Below are positions 1 through 12,900 of a stretch of DNA of 64,000 bases, piece by piece. Source of the DNA: Persicaria tinctoria (lineage: Eukaryota; Streptophyta; Magnoliopsida; Caryophyllales; Polygonaceae); NCBI GenBank assembly GCA_037127255.1, contig JBANSL010000006.1:88569565-88633564 (forward strand), read 5' to 3'. The position numbers were made by a program, and so were the translations under genes. Numbering within the stretch: the first letter of the stretch is position 1; each line of letters opens with the position of its first letter. The notes below the pieces were generated by a model. It saw only the letters and a program-made list of their open reading frames with translations. It was not told the DNA's origin and did no database searches.

Positions 1-3000
1 AGCTCTTTCACCACTCTTCTACCATGCTACCAACGACCTCACCCACAGGTTTAAGGAAGAAGCAATAATTAAAATCATCAAACACAAGGTCTACATCATG
101 CCAACTAGCATTTATAACATAACAGCATGGGTTCAACAAGTCTCAATTTATCATCATGCTCAATAATCATTGCAAACATCATATATGAACATACTGAAGT
201 CAAGCTAACATGTTGCACTATAACCTTATCAGATACAACTCAGGTCTCTTAGCATATGTAGTTCACATTTTACAGTCAAAGGAATTCAATCATGCTTAGC
301 AACTTAGAGTAGCAACACGTCACAACATCATGGTACATTAGATCCATAAGGCATCACATCATATCATCATAGACGACAGGCAATCAGGCAATAGTCATCA
401 TCAAGTCAGCACATCAACACATAAACGTCCCCATCAAGCATTGCAACATGGTTATCAACATATTCAGAAAAGTTAGCAATTCAAACGGAGGACACTCCCG
501 CCTGCAAGTCATATCGTACTCGGTAACCGCAATCCACAAAACGTGCTCGTCCTCCCGATGTTGTGGATCCTGAGGCCCGTGGGTTATGGGCCCACGCTTT
601 CTTTGCGTTGCTCCATCGCTAACTAACTTCTTGTTTCCTTTTTCACGCGGTCGTTCGTCCAAGTATCGCAGAGGAGTCTAAGTTAGCAGAGATAGGGGAG
701 TGACAGGGACAGGAAACCCAATGTTCACTTCGGAAATACAGGCCAAGGCTAAAAGGGTGAAAAGACTGGAGACAAGACTCTGACCCGAGAATAGCAACGA
801 TGCCCTTATGGAAGTCTATTAGGTTATAACCGCGACAAGTAACACGAATTCATCATGGAGCATATCAATTTCACTAACCCACACTAACATGTACCTATCT
901 CAAGGGAAAAGAACATGCGTATTCATTCCAAAAGACACAATCAAGTCCTACACGGATGCATGCGAGATAAACTAGTAGTATGTGATTCCATGGGAACAGA
1001 TATGCTCAGCAACTTTAAACAGGATACGCGGGATTTATTGAGCATCACAATTATCACATATATGAACAATGCACGAGCTTGGTGTATGCATCATACGAGA
1101 ACATATAATAGCAACATAGTAACTACCTCATCTAACACAATGATCATATAACAGGTCAATCATGGCACGTAATCATGTGACGAGATACATTTAGAAATCA
1201 TAGGTCCCACACGATACTAGCGATACATGATGTAATACAAGCATAGTCAAGAGTCATTAAGAGGAGTTCAGCATAATATTTACGAAACATGAGACATCGT
1301 CATAAGTAACAAGAAATACACCATGGGCGATACATTATAATCATACTAAGAACGAACCATCATAGAGCACATTCACGATACAATAATCATCACATCATAG
1401 AACAAGTACAACACGTGATCATTTGGCGAGTCATATTGGGAATCATAAGCCCTGCAGGATACTACTAGCACATATCGAATCACGACAACAATCAAGGTAA
1501 CTCGACTAAATTCATTCCAACATTCACTCGTCATGCATATGCGAAATAATACAACGTGGTGGGTGATCATGCGAGGTGCCAAATCATACCTCTATGCCAG
1601 CACAAGAGGAATTCATAACGTAATAGGGAAACACTATCGAGTGATAACATGTAAGCATGCTATGATTAACCATTACGAAAGGCAATCAATCATCGAATTC
1701 AACATCAATTATCTTGCATGGGTAAGACATGTTATGGTGATAGAAAGAGGGAAGAACCACACTATCAGGAACCTAGCTCGAGAGAGAATCAGCAACAACG
1801 TAGTCAAGATACAAGTTCGCACAAGTCACAACCGATGACCATACATGATGCTAAAAGCTCAATATGACGTACGATAGATGCATGTAACTACTCATGACGA
1901 CGGGTAAGAACTCACTCAATTATATTCCACGACATAGAAGCATGAGAAGAGTTAAACGATGCATAATACGAGTTTAAGTAATGGGCAATAGGATTAGGAT
2001 ACGGGGCATGAGTGCAGATCAACACATACTGGGATGAAACATGCATTTGTCAAGACTCAATTATACCACATATTCTCCATTCAACACAAGTAACACACAA
2101 CAATATTATGTGCAAAATAATCAGCAATAGCTAATCTGGCAATTACAATTTATATGAGCATGCTATGAATTCTTGTCACAAAAGGAATAATAGGCATTGA
2201 CAAGTCATCATCCAACATGCTAAGATAATCATCTATCAACATTCATACAAAGAGGAATTGATCATACTATCATGGACCTAATCCAGGGAAAGCAACATTC
2301 ATATAGACCCATATCATGCCTTTCATGTTTCTAACCAATCAGTAGTACGATCATTACAACAGGTCAATTAGACACGCGAACCAAACATAATCATGACAGA
2401 AAGCGAGATACAACACGAGACCTAAACAATGTGACTAGCATGGATACGGAATGTTATACAATCACGAATTTACATGAAGGATCATCACAACAACATGTAC
2501 TGGAAGTTACGTATCATATAAGGCATGGTGACATCAAGTTGTAGCACGTATCAAATAAGGAACTTGCTTCACCAGGGTATCAAAATTTAACGATCACACT
2601 ACCATGAACCTAGTAGAGTAAAATCATGCAGATTCATTCCATGCAACTCACCCATCCATTCAATCATACGATCAATAGGCCAAGTAAACATGCTATAACA
2701 ACATATAATCATGGTAGAAGCCAAGACATAACACAAGACCTAAGCAAGGTACCCAGTCATAGATTCAACAACATGAGTAGCTTTTTACCAATGATCATTC
2801 GCAGGGTACATGCCAAAGATTACAAAATTATACCATGCAATTCAGAGATAGTCACAATTACAACCGGACAGGGGTCCCTAAGGGCAACCATTGACTTTTC
2901 CCAACCGACTCATCACCCCTCTTTCCCGTGGGACTCTGGTACGAATCTTGTGGTAGGAAAACACTGGTTAATCATCATAAAAATCAAGAAAGACAACCTC

Positions 3001-3636
3001 ATAAACACCTTACTCTCGACTCAAAATGATATCAAGAACTACCTTCCAACACTCACTCAAACCACCTTTATATCCATACTTGTTTCCAACACAATGTGTT
3101 TACCGACCCGATTCCCCGCGGAAGACACTGACATTTTGGAGGAAGACTCAATAGAACATAGTTGAAGGGGATGTGTCACACAAGTTGGACTTGACCATAC
3201 AGAAACAAAGGTACTCCTACTATCCCGTTTTCACGGATAAGTCAATACACATTTAACTGTTAGGCATACCAATCAGATATCTAGCATAGCAAGCACTCAA
3301 CACAGATTCAGTTAGTGACACTCATGATGACCTCCTTGGAGTCTTCCAGACCCATCTGTAAAGAACAAGCTAATATTTCGCCTACCCATTTCCAACTACA
3401 TCCAATAGGGATGGTCTAACGTCTTTCTACCCACTCGATCCCCTCTTTAGTCGGTTTTCCATATTTTATGATAGGTCAAGTGCATTACTTAGTCCAATTT
3501 CAGTTAGACAGCTTAAGTTCATTTTGCCCTTTTTAAAATCCTTTCAAAATTCCTTGAAATTCATGGGCGGTTTTCCAAAACATACACTCGACCCTTGTGT
3601 ACCCGAATTGCACAACCTCAGCTCTGATACCATCTT
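1..3636 (-). mobile_element. Interior of a minus-strand LTR retrotransposon, leader plus non-coding body, running off the left edge
   Basis: This is the interior that follows the minus-strand 5' LTR at 3637-6496. Reading leftward from the LTR there is a primer binding site (3621-3632). A leader follows that resembles the leader of the chromovirus at 50114: the block at 3334-3362 (minus) matches 50364-50390 (plus) with only a few differences. In the second element gag begins about 500 bp after the LTR. Here I find no gag, zinc knuckle, protease or polymerase motif in any frame. The body from about 3150 down to 1 is AT-rich and full of short catcat/acatg-like words, with only short open frames. 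This suggests a non-autonomous (LARD-like) member of the Tekay-type group, or one with its coding part replaced. The 3' half and other LTR are outside the window. Confidence 0.6.
3621..3632 (-). promoter_or_regulatory. Primer binding site for initiator-Met tRNA (inner element)
   Basis: On the minus strand this reads TGGTATCAGAGC, the usual plant complement to the 3' end of initiator methionine tRNA. It begins four bases after the LTR end at 3637. This fixes the orientation of the LTR at 3637-6496 as minus and shows that it is a 5' LTR. Confidence 0.85.
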
Positions 3637-6496
3637 TGTAACGGCCCAGAATTATGATTTCCGGGTTACGTTTCAAGGGATGAAAACCCTTGTTCGGATC
3701 TTGCAATCCATGTACGAGTCGAGGTTTCAAACTCATTTCAAAGGTCAGTAATAAAGAGGGATTTCAAACCCTAAAGTATCGTAGGGTTGTTGGGTACCCT
3801 TAACCTGTCCTGGGGACTAACTCACAAAATTCATTTCACACGGAAGCAAGACGGAAGCAAAATAAGGATACAAGTGCCACGGCAGAGCCGGGTCAAAACA
3901 GAGTCAAAGTATAAATCCAAAACAGTATAATCAGAGTCTGATGAAGTCTATAACTCCAGCGCTCACTCTCCGCCGATAAAATGACCCGCGCAATAAGCAA
4001 ACAGCACCGATAGGATGAACATAAATAATTCCTAAAAAAATTGATTTGGAGCGGGATCAGATCGATGCCCACTTAACTCTGCATCCCAACCATAAGCACA
4101 CATATACGCTATACCTAATAAAGATGCTCTAATGCAGTACGAAATTCAAACACACTAGCATGCTCCTAGTTCATAATAATGTGCAGAAATACTGTAAAGG
4201 GCCCAAGACAATGCCAAGTGGCATATCCCTCTCCTACCTCCACCCCTTCCGACAGGCGGAGACTGGCCAGCTCGTGAATGCATTCATTCATAATAGGGCG
4301 GCACGCATGCCTAACCCGCTCCACAATAAAGCCCGCAGGCATATCATAATATAAGGAAGTACTCGATTGACTCAGGGTACCCGATGAGGCTGGGCTACCC
4401 TATGACCCTAGCAAAGACTCTAGGACTATCACAGATACGGCCGTTCTGTTTACATACACATAGAGAAATAGAATGCTCAACGATCAATGCAACCTAGCAT
4501 GGTACTACATGGCATGCTGATCATGAATGCAACACCTAGTATATCATGCACCTAAGGCAGGGAATAGCTCTATTAAATCTGAGTAAGCTCCGAAGAGACT
4601 TACCTGGAGATGCAGAACAGGAAGATAACACAAGCAAGGGCCCAAATGCAAGTCCAAAGCAATCCAAAAGTAATACACACCTATGATAAAGTCATTTCCA
4701 TAAGCTATCGGTCCATCATTCTCACACACGAACTTCAAGTTCTAAACATACTCAAAACTGATCGATAGTGAAATCGTTTTTTCCAAAACCTTTCCGATAC
4801 GATCAATCATCAACCCAAAATCATTTACTTCAAAACAACCCCATTGATAAAATCGTACCAACCATATTTACCAACTCTTAAATCCCAAATTAAGTCAACT
4901 CATATTCAAAATAATTTCTCAAATCATCCAGAAAATCTATTTATAAAACATTACCCTTTTATCAACTTATTTTATTATCATTTTAAGACAAATCCGACAA
5001 GGTTAGTATATTTCCAAAATCCTCTTTTTAATCTTATTAAATCAATTCTCCAGTCATCAAAATAAATTTCAACCTTGAAAACCTTTTCCAAATTCTTTTC
5101 TTTCTTTTTAAAATTCAAGTCCACAAATATTATATTTTTAAATCTCAACAATAATATGATATAATATATTATCCCATTTATCTAATATATTCACAAAATA
5201 TATTCATAAGTCTTAAAATTCTTTTTCTCCAATTAAACCTACATAATCCATTTTGTTCATAAATTAGGGCCAAGAAGAAGAAAAGGCCCAAATTCGGATC
5301 CAGACCAACCAGCCCAGCCCAGCTCTCTTTTAAAAACCCTGAACCGGTTTTGTTAAATAAGTTGCCAAACCGGACCAGTTTAAAACAAAAGCAAACCGAC
5401 CAGACCCGTCCACTGTTCACCCTCCCTCTTCAAGAGCTCTGCTCGACGCGGAAAGAGGAATGAAGGAGAAGGGAGTCTCGCCGGCGACTGGCGGCATCGA
5501 CCCTCGCTCCCGACAATCAGGGACATGGACAGACAAATAAAGGAGAGAGGGAGGAAGAGGTCCTCACCGAGGGGTCTCGAGCCTTGCCGGAGAAGCTTCG
5601 TCGGAACTCGATGTGGCTCGCCGGAGTCTTGAGGGTGCGATTCTCGGCCTAATACGAAGGGAGAGGTCAAAAAGGGGGGACCTTTACAAGGCTTTGGATC
5701 GTAAATTGAAGGATCGAGGCATACCGTTCGGTTTGGGGAAAACCAGAGAACGAGGGGGGTGGCGGCGGAGGTTACTGGCGGCGCCGGCCGCTACTGGTGG
5801 CTCGAGGAGTGGAAGGGAGATGCTGTTGCCGGTAATGCTTGGCTCGGCGGGTCTTCGAACTGAGAACGAAGTGTGGCTTGGTTCGAAACAGGGGAGAGCG
5901 AGGCTAGGCGAAGGTTCTCAGCTCGGAAACGTCAGTGAGCTTCTGCCGGGTGTGTGGGGGTTGCTTTTTAGTACAGAGCAGAGGGAAAAGAGATAGCAGA
6001 TGGAGGGGGGTAAAATTGGTCAAATTGCAGGTCTTTGGAGGGATTTGTTTGTTTGCCAAAACAATTGAATTCAAGAAGGGTAGGAGAAAGCATAGATAAA
6101 ATTTTACCCGATGGAGATGTAATGAGTTGGAAAGGATAATGATGGGAGAAGATAATATAATTATGTAAGTGGTCTCATATGAGAAAATACCCAGATAATA
6201 AATCTCGAAACACGTTCTCTCGACCTTAACCCGACTCGATCAACTTTGATTTATAAATCATTATCGGAATTAAATTAATCTATCCAGACTCGCAACTCGA
6301 AAGTGGAATCAATTTCCGTTAAAATCAGAATTCTAAAACGATGCCGGAAGGATTTTAAAAATACGATTTTTAAGGCGAAGATGAGGATTTTCAAGTATCC
6401 GAATATATATATATATACATTTTTTTTTTTGGACCCAAATCGCTTTTTATTTTATTATTTATTAAAATTTATTATTTAAAAATCCGAGCCTTTACA
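3637..6496 (-). repeat. 5' LTR of the nested minus-strand retrotransposon (about 2.86 kb)
   Basis: Read on the minus strand the LTR starts TGTAAAGG at 6496 and ends GGCCGTTACA at 3637, so it has the canonical TG...CA ends. The start and end words resemble those of the chromovirus LTR at 56335-58911 (TGTAAAG...GTCGTTACA). It holds an AT-rich part near its 5' end, including an AT run at 6402-6417 and a T run at 6420-6430, and a GC-rich part at about 5400-5990. The last 575 bp (3637-4212) are closely similar, inverted, to 6497-7071. Short open frames inside (for example 5613-5996) look like chance openings in GC-rich LTR sequence. Confidence 0.8.
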
Positions 6497-7071
6497 ATTG
6501 TCTTGGGCCCTTTACAGTATTTCTGCATATTATTATGAACTAGGAGCATGCTAGTGTGTTTGAATTTCGTACTGCATTAGAGCATCTTTATTAGGTATAG
6601 CGTATATGTGTGCTTATGGTTGGGATGCAGAGTTAAGTGGGCATCGATCTGATCCCGCCCCAAATCAATTTTTTTTAGGAATTATTTATGTTCATCCTAT
6701 CGGTGCTGTTTGCTTATTGCGCGGGTCATTTTGTCGGCGGAGAGTGAGCGCTGGAGTTATAGACTTCACCAGACTCTGATTATATTGTTTTGGATTTATA
6801 CTTTTGACTCCGTTTTGACCCGGCTCTGCCGTGGCACTTGTATCCTTATTTTGCTTCCGTCTTGCTTCCGTGTGAAATGAATTTTGCGAGTTAGTCCCCA
6901 GGACAGGTTAAGGGTACCCAACGGCCCTTCGAGGTGTTTAGGGTTTGAAATCCCTCTTTCTATTAATCTTAAATGACTTTGAAACCTCGACCCGTACCTG
7001 GATTCCAAGATCCGAACAAGGGGTTTTATCCCTTGAAACGTAACCCGGAAATTATAATTCTGGGCCGTTAC
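6497..7071 (+). repeat. 3' part of a plus-strand LTR of the same family, host of the nested insertion
   Basis: This 575-bp stretch is the inverted, slightly diverged counterpart of 3637-4212. It ends in GGGCCGTTACA at 7071 directly against satellite sequence. Its left end starts mid-LTR, exactly where the TG end of the inverted LTR lies. That is the geometry of a second element inserted into this LTR. The five bases from 6497 (ATTGT) would be one copy of the target duplication; the other copy lies outside the window. Confidence 0.75.
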
Positions 7072-7858
7072 ACTTATATGAGTTTTCCACCAAACACACT
7101 TATATAGTATTCTAATAAGAATTTACTAGTTAATATAAGGTTTTATTCAACATTTATTCGTCACTTATATGAGTTTCCCACAAAACACACTCTTGTAGTA
7201 TTCTAATAAGAATTTACTAGTTAATATAATGTTTTATTCAACATTTATAAGTCAGTTATATGAGTTTTCCACAAAACACACACTTATAGTATTCTAATAC
7301 AAATTTACTAGTTAATTTAATGTTTTATTCAACATTTATTAGTCACTTATATGAGTTTTCCACAAAACACACTCTTATAGTATTCTAATAAGAATTTACT
7401 AGTTAATATAATGTTTTATTAAACATTTATAAGCCAGTTATATGATGTTTCCACAAAACACACTCTTATAGTATTCTAATAAAAATTTACTAGTTAATTT
7501 AATGTTTTATTCAACATTTATAAGTCACTTATATGAGTTTTCCACAAAACTCACTCTTACAGTATTCTAATAAGAATTTACTAGTTAATATAAAGTTTTA
7601 TTCAACATTTATTAGTCACTTATATGAGTTTTCCACAAAACACACTCTAATAGTATTCTAATAAAAATTTACTATTTAATTTAATGTTTTATTCAACTTT
7701 TATAAGTCAGCTATATGAGGTTTCCACAAAACACACTCTTATAGTATTCTAATAAGAATTTACTAGTTAATATAATGTTTTATTCAACATTTATAAGTCA
7801 GTTATATGAGTTTTCCAAAAAACACACTCTTATAGTATTCTAATAAAAATTTACTAGT
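7072..7858 (+). repeat. 91-bp satellite, first segment
   Basis: About 8.6 head-to-tail monomers. A monomer can be recognised by the ordered words TTTACTAGTTAAT, GTTTTATTCAAC, TTATATGAGTTTTCC, ACAAAACACACTC and TAGTATTCTAATAAGAA. The segment begins directly after the LTR end, at the word CTTATATGAG, and is interrupted at 7858 by a LINE fragment. Confidence 0.95.
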
Positions 7859-9260
7859 GGAACCGGATAACATATGGGTCAAAATTATCACTGCAAAATA
7901 TTTAAAGGACACCCATATTCTAAGGTATCAGAATAATGGAAACGCATCATGGCAATGGTCACAGTTAAGGAAATTAAACGATCCATTCCGAAAAGGTTTA
8001 CGCTGGTCTGTAGGCAACGAAAAATCTATTGTGTTTTGGGAGAATAATTGGGGCCCACCTAACCCATTAAAACTACACTGTACAGATATAGATAATTTTG
8101 ACCTAAATAGCACAGTAGACGAATTTATAGCCAATAATGCTTGGAGCATACAGAAACTCAAACAGGTTCTACCAGATGATTTAGTACAACAGATATGTGC
8201 AATCCCTCTGCCGGTATGCCCCATCGAGGACGGGTTGTATTGGTGGCCGGACAAGAAAGGTTGGTTCACAACATCTAGCGCCTATAACCTAGTCACGAAT
8301 GCTCTTGAACCAGTAGTCAATGACAATGCGTGGATTTGGAAAATAGATGCCCCGCCCAAGATAAAAAAATTTCTATGGAAAGTATGCAATGATGGATTAC
8401 CCACTGCTGGGAAATTGGCTAATAGAGGATTATCAATCCCACCATACTGCGAACTATGTAATCATCATCATGAAGATGTTGTCCACCTACTATTTGAATG
8501 TAAATTCTCTTCTATAATTCAGAGTCTAGACAATGCCGGGAAAACTGTGATTGAAAATGAAATTAAATCATCAAGAAATATCAAAATTATAATGGGTAAG
8601 ATTGGGCAAATTTTGACCAAGGAGGAGAAACAAAGATGGGCCTTCAACTGGTGGACGATATCGTTAACCAGGAACCTCCTGATTTTCCAGCAGGAGAAAC
8701 TGCCTACCCAAATAGGTTTTCAACAAAAAGTGGAAGTGAACCGACATAATTGGATTAGAGCGAATATGGCTGATCAGGAAAATCATTCTGTGAGCGGGCA
8801 AGAGAAGAGCCCAATGGGTAAAAAAAGGATAAAGAATAGAGTAAGGTGGAAAAAGCCGCCACCAAGTTGGATGAAACTAAATTTCGATGGTTCTTCAACT
8901 CACAATCGACAAAGTTCCATTGGTTTTGTCATACGAAATGAGAATGGTACAGTGTTAGCAATAGAAGGAGATAAAATTGGAAAACAAACACCCCTTATGG
9001 CAGAAGCACTCGCTTTGAGAAAAGGAATTGTGTGCGCTAAGCAATTAAACATTAGCAAACTCATTGTTGAAGGTGAACTAGTGTTATCTGACATTAGTTC
9101 CTTACTAATTGGGATTAACGAAGTCTTGTTTACACATGTTCTTCGTGCTGGTAATTGCGTGACTAATCGGGTTGCACACCTTGCTAACGCAACTAATAAT
9201 CCCAACCTTCACAGCGATTCTCATCTTTATGATCTCATCCAACTGGATGCTATCGGGTGA
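7859..9260 (+). pseudogene. C-terminal part of LINE ORF2: zinc-binding RT-associated domain and RNase H
   Basis: The open frame of about 467 codons has no internal stop. It begins after the polymerase core, in the region that reads ASWQWSQLRKL and GLRWSVGNEKSIVFWENNW, typical of the plant LINE post-RT region. A zf-RVT domain follows (PPKIKKFLWKV, CELCNHHHEDVVHLLFEC). A plant-type RNase H comes last (MKLNFDGSS, AEALALRKG). The RNase H looks damaged: the usual VEGD aspartate is E in LIVEGE, about 15 residues seem missing just after it, and the final VADxLA-type motif reads VTNRVAHLA. It is homologous to ORF2 of the LINE at 36191 but clearly a different family. With no start and no polymerase it is a dead fragment. 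Confidence 0.88.
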
Positions 9261-9307
9261 CGACTTTGTCACACCCGAATTCTTACCGAATCAAAAAAAA
9301 AAAAAAA
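7859..9307 (+). mobile_element. 5'-truncated L1-type LINE with poly-A tail
   Basis: This is a non-LTR retrotransposon fragment sitting inside the satellite. The left junction follows the satellite word TTACTAGT (7851-7858). The right end is a 15-A tract (9293-9307) followed by TTACTAGT again (9308-9315), an 8-bp or slightly longer target duplication. Only the distal part of ORF2 is present, so it was truncated at the 5' end as LINE copies commonly are. A 32-bp 3' untranslated stretch separates the stop from the poly-A. Confidence 0.9.
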
Positions 9308-11569
9308 TTACTAGTTATTTTAATGTTTTATTCAACATTTATAAGTCACTTATATGAGTTTTCCACAAAACACACTCTAATAGTATTCTAATAAGAATTT
9401 ACTAGTTAATTTAATGTTTTATTCAACTTTTATAAGTCAGTTATATGAGTTTTCCACAAAACACACTCTTATAGTATTCTAATAAGAATTTACTAGTTAA
9501 TATAATGTTTTATTCAACATTTATAAGTCAGTTATATGAGTTTTCTACAAAACACACTCTTATAGTATTCTAATAAAAATTTACTTGTTAAGTTAATGTT
9601 TTATTCAACATTTATATGTCACTTATATGAGTATTCCACAAAACACAGTCTAATAGTATTCTAATAAAAATTTACTATTTAATTTAATGTTTTATTCAAC
9701 TTTTATAAGTCAGTTATATGAGTTTACCACAAAACACACTCTTATAGTATTCTAATAAGAATTTACTAGTTAATATAATGTTTTATTCAACATTTATAAG
9801 TCAGTTATATGAGTTTTCCACAAAACACACTCTAATAGTATTCTAATAAAAATTTACTAGTTAATATAATGTTTTATTCAACATTTATAAGTCAGTTATC
9901 TGAGTTTTCCACAAAACACACTCTAATAGTATTCTAATAAAAATTTACTAGTTATTTTAATGTTTTATTCAACATTTATAAGTCACTTATATGAGTTTTC
10001 CACAAAACACACTCTAATAGTATTCTAATAAGAATTTACTAGTTAATTTAATGTTTTATTCAACTTTTATAAGTCAGTTATATGAGTTTTCCACAAAACA
10101 CACTCTTATAGTATTCTAATAAGAATTTACTAGATAATATAATCTTTTATTCAACATTTATAAGTCAGTTATATGAGTTTTCCACAAAACACACTCTAAT
10201 AGTATTCTAATAAAAATTTACTAGTTAATTTAATGTTTTATTCAACATTTATATGTCACTTATACGAGTATTCCACAAAACACACTCTAATAGTATTCTA
10301 ATAAAAATTTACTATTTAATTTAATGTTTAATTCAACTTTTATAAGTCAGTTATATGAGTTTTCCACAAAACACACTTATATAGTATTCTAATAAGAATT
10401 TACTAGTTAATATAAGGTTTTATTCAACATTTATTCGTCACTTATATGAGTTTTCCACAAAACACACTCTTGTAGTATTCTAATAACAATTTACTAGTTA
10501 ATATAATATTTTATTCAACATTTATTATTTTCTTATATGAGTTATCCTCAAAACACACTCTTATAGTATTCTAAAAAGAATTTACTAGTTAATTTAAGGT
10601 TTTATTCAACATTTATAAGTCAGTTATATGAGTTTTCCCCAAAACACATTCTTATAGTATTCTAATAAAAATTTACTAGTTAATTTAAGGTTTTATTCAA
10701 CATTTATAAGTCACTTATATGAGTTTTCCACAAAACACACTCTTGTAGTATTCTAATAAGAATTTAAGATTTAATATAATGTTTTATTCAACATTTATTA
10801 GTCACTTATATGAGTTACCCTCAAAACACACTCTTATAGTATTCTAAAAAGAATATACTAGTTAATTTAAGGTTTTATTCAACATTTATAAGTCAGTTAT
10901 ATGAGTATTCTAATAAAAATTTACTAGTTATTTTAATGTTTTATTCAACATTTATATGTAACTTATACGAGTATTCCACAAAACACACTCTAATAGTATT
11001 CTAATAAAAACTTACTAGTTAATTTAATGTTTTATTCAGCATTTATAAGTCACTTATATGAGTTTTCCACAAAACACACTTATATAGTATTCTAATAAGA
11101 ATTTACTAGTTAATATAAGGTTTTATTCAACATTTATTCGTCACTTATATGAGTTTTCCACAAAATACACTCTTGTAGTATTCTAATAACAATTTACTAG
11201 TTAATATAATATTTTATTCAACATTTATTATTTACTTATATGAGTTATCCTCAAAACACACTCTTATAGTATTCTAAAAAGAATTTACTAGTTAATTTAA
11301 GGTTTTATTCAACATTTATAAGTAAGTTATATGAGTTTTCCCCAAAACACATTCTTATAGTATTCTAATAAAAATTTACTAGTTAATTTAAGGTTTTATT
11401 CAACATTTATAAGTCACTTATATGAGTTTTCCACAAAACACACTCTTGTAGTATTCTCATAAGAATTTAAGATTTAATATAATGTTTTATTCAACATTTA
11501 TAAGTCAGTTATATGAGTTTTCCACAAAACAAACTCTTTTAGTATTCTAATAAGAATTTACTAGTTAAT

Positions 11570-12900
11570 ATAATATTTTATTCAACATTTATAAGTCACT
11601 TATATGAGTTTTCCACCAAACACACTTATATAGTATTCTAATAAGAATTTACTAGTTAATATAACGTTTTATTCAAAATTTACTCGTCACTTATATGAGT
11701 TTCCCACAAAACACACTCTTGTAGTATTCTAATAAGAATTTACTAGTTAATATAATGTTTTATTCAACATTTATAAGTCAGTTATATGAGTTTTCCACAA
11801 AACACACTCTTATAGTATTCTAATACAAATTTACTAGTTAATTTAATGTTTTATTCAACATTTATTAGTCACTTATATGAGTTTTCCACAAAACACACTC
11901 TTATAGTATTCTAATAAGAATTTACTAGTTAATATAATGTTTTATTCAACATTTATAACTCAGTTATATGAGTTTTCCACAAAACACGCTCTTATAGTAT
12001 TCTAATAAGAATTTACTAGTTAATATAAAGTTTTATTCAACATTTATTAGTCACTTATACGAGTTTTCCACAAAACACACTCTAATAGTATTCTAATAAA
12101 TATTTACTATTTAATCTAATGTTTTATTCAACTTTTATAAGTCAGTTATATGAGTTTTTCACAAAACACACTCTTATAGTATTCTAATAAGAATTTACTA
12201 GTTAATATAATGTTTTATTCAACATTTATAAGTCAGTTATATGAGTTTTCCACAAAACACACTCTTATAGTATTCTAATAAAAATTTACTAGTTATTTTA
12301 ATGTTTTAATCAACATTTATAAGTCACTTATATGAGTTTTCCAGAAAACACACTCTAATAGTATTCTAATAAGAATTTACTAATTAATTTAATGTTTTAT
12401 TCAACTTTTATAAGTCAGTTATACGAGTTTTCCACAAAACGACCTCTTATAGTATTCTAATAAGAATTTACTAGTTAATATAATGTTTTATTCAACATTT
12501 ATAAGTCAGTTATATGAGTTTTCCACAAAACACACTCTTATAGTATTCTAATAAAAATTTACTAGTTAATTTAATGTTTTATTCAACATTTATATGTCAC
12601 TTATATGAGTATTCCACAAAACACAGTCTAATAGTATCCTAATAAAAATTTACTATTTGATTTAATGTTTTATTCAACTTTTATAAGTCAGTTATATGAG
12701 TTTTCCACAAAACACACTCTTATAATATTCTAATAAGAATTTACTAGTTAATATAATGTTTTATTCAACATTTATAAGCCAGTTATATGAGTTTTCCACA
12801 AAACACACTCTTATAGTATTCTAATAAAAATTTACTAGTTTTTTTAATGTTTTATTCAACATTTATAAGTCAGTTATATGAGTTTTCCACAAAACACACT
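11570..12900 (+). repeat. Higher-order block X, first copy
   Basis: This block recurs at about 18.13-19.4 kb and 19.7-21.1 kb. Marker variants are shared: AATAAATATTTAC with TTTAATCTAATG at 12093, 18651 and 20380, and AACGACCTCTTATAG near 12439, 18995 and 20725 (the last with a one-base change). The second and third copies are 1,729 bp apart, which is exactly 19 monomers of 91 bp. Confidence 0.75.

Noticed and set aside
2626..3165. Plus-strand open frame of 179 codons
   Set aside because: It is antisense to the leader and interior of the minus-strand element, has no recognisable motif, and begins in low-complexity sequence.
5613..5996. 127-codon plus-strand frame in GC-rich sequence
   Set aside because: It lies inside the minus-strand LTR, antisense to it. 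The product is low-complexity Gly/Arg-rich with no domain.
3637..7071. A DNA transposon with 575-bp terminal inverted repeats
   Set aside because: The left arm is the end of a TG...CA LTR with a primer binding site next to it, and the right arm is a partial LTR. Nested opposite LTR insertion explains both without a transposase.
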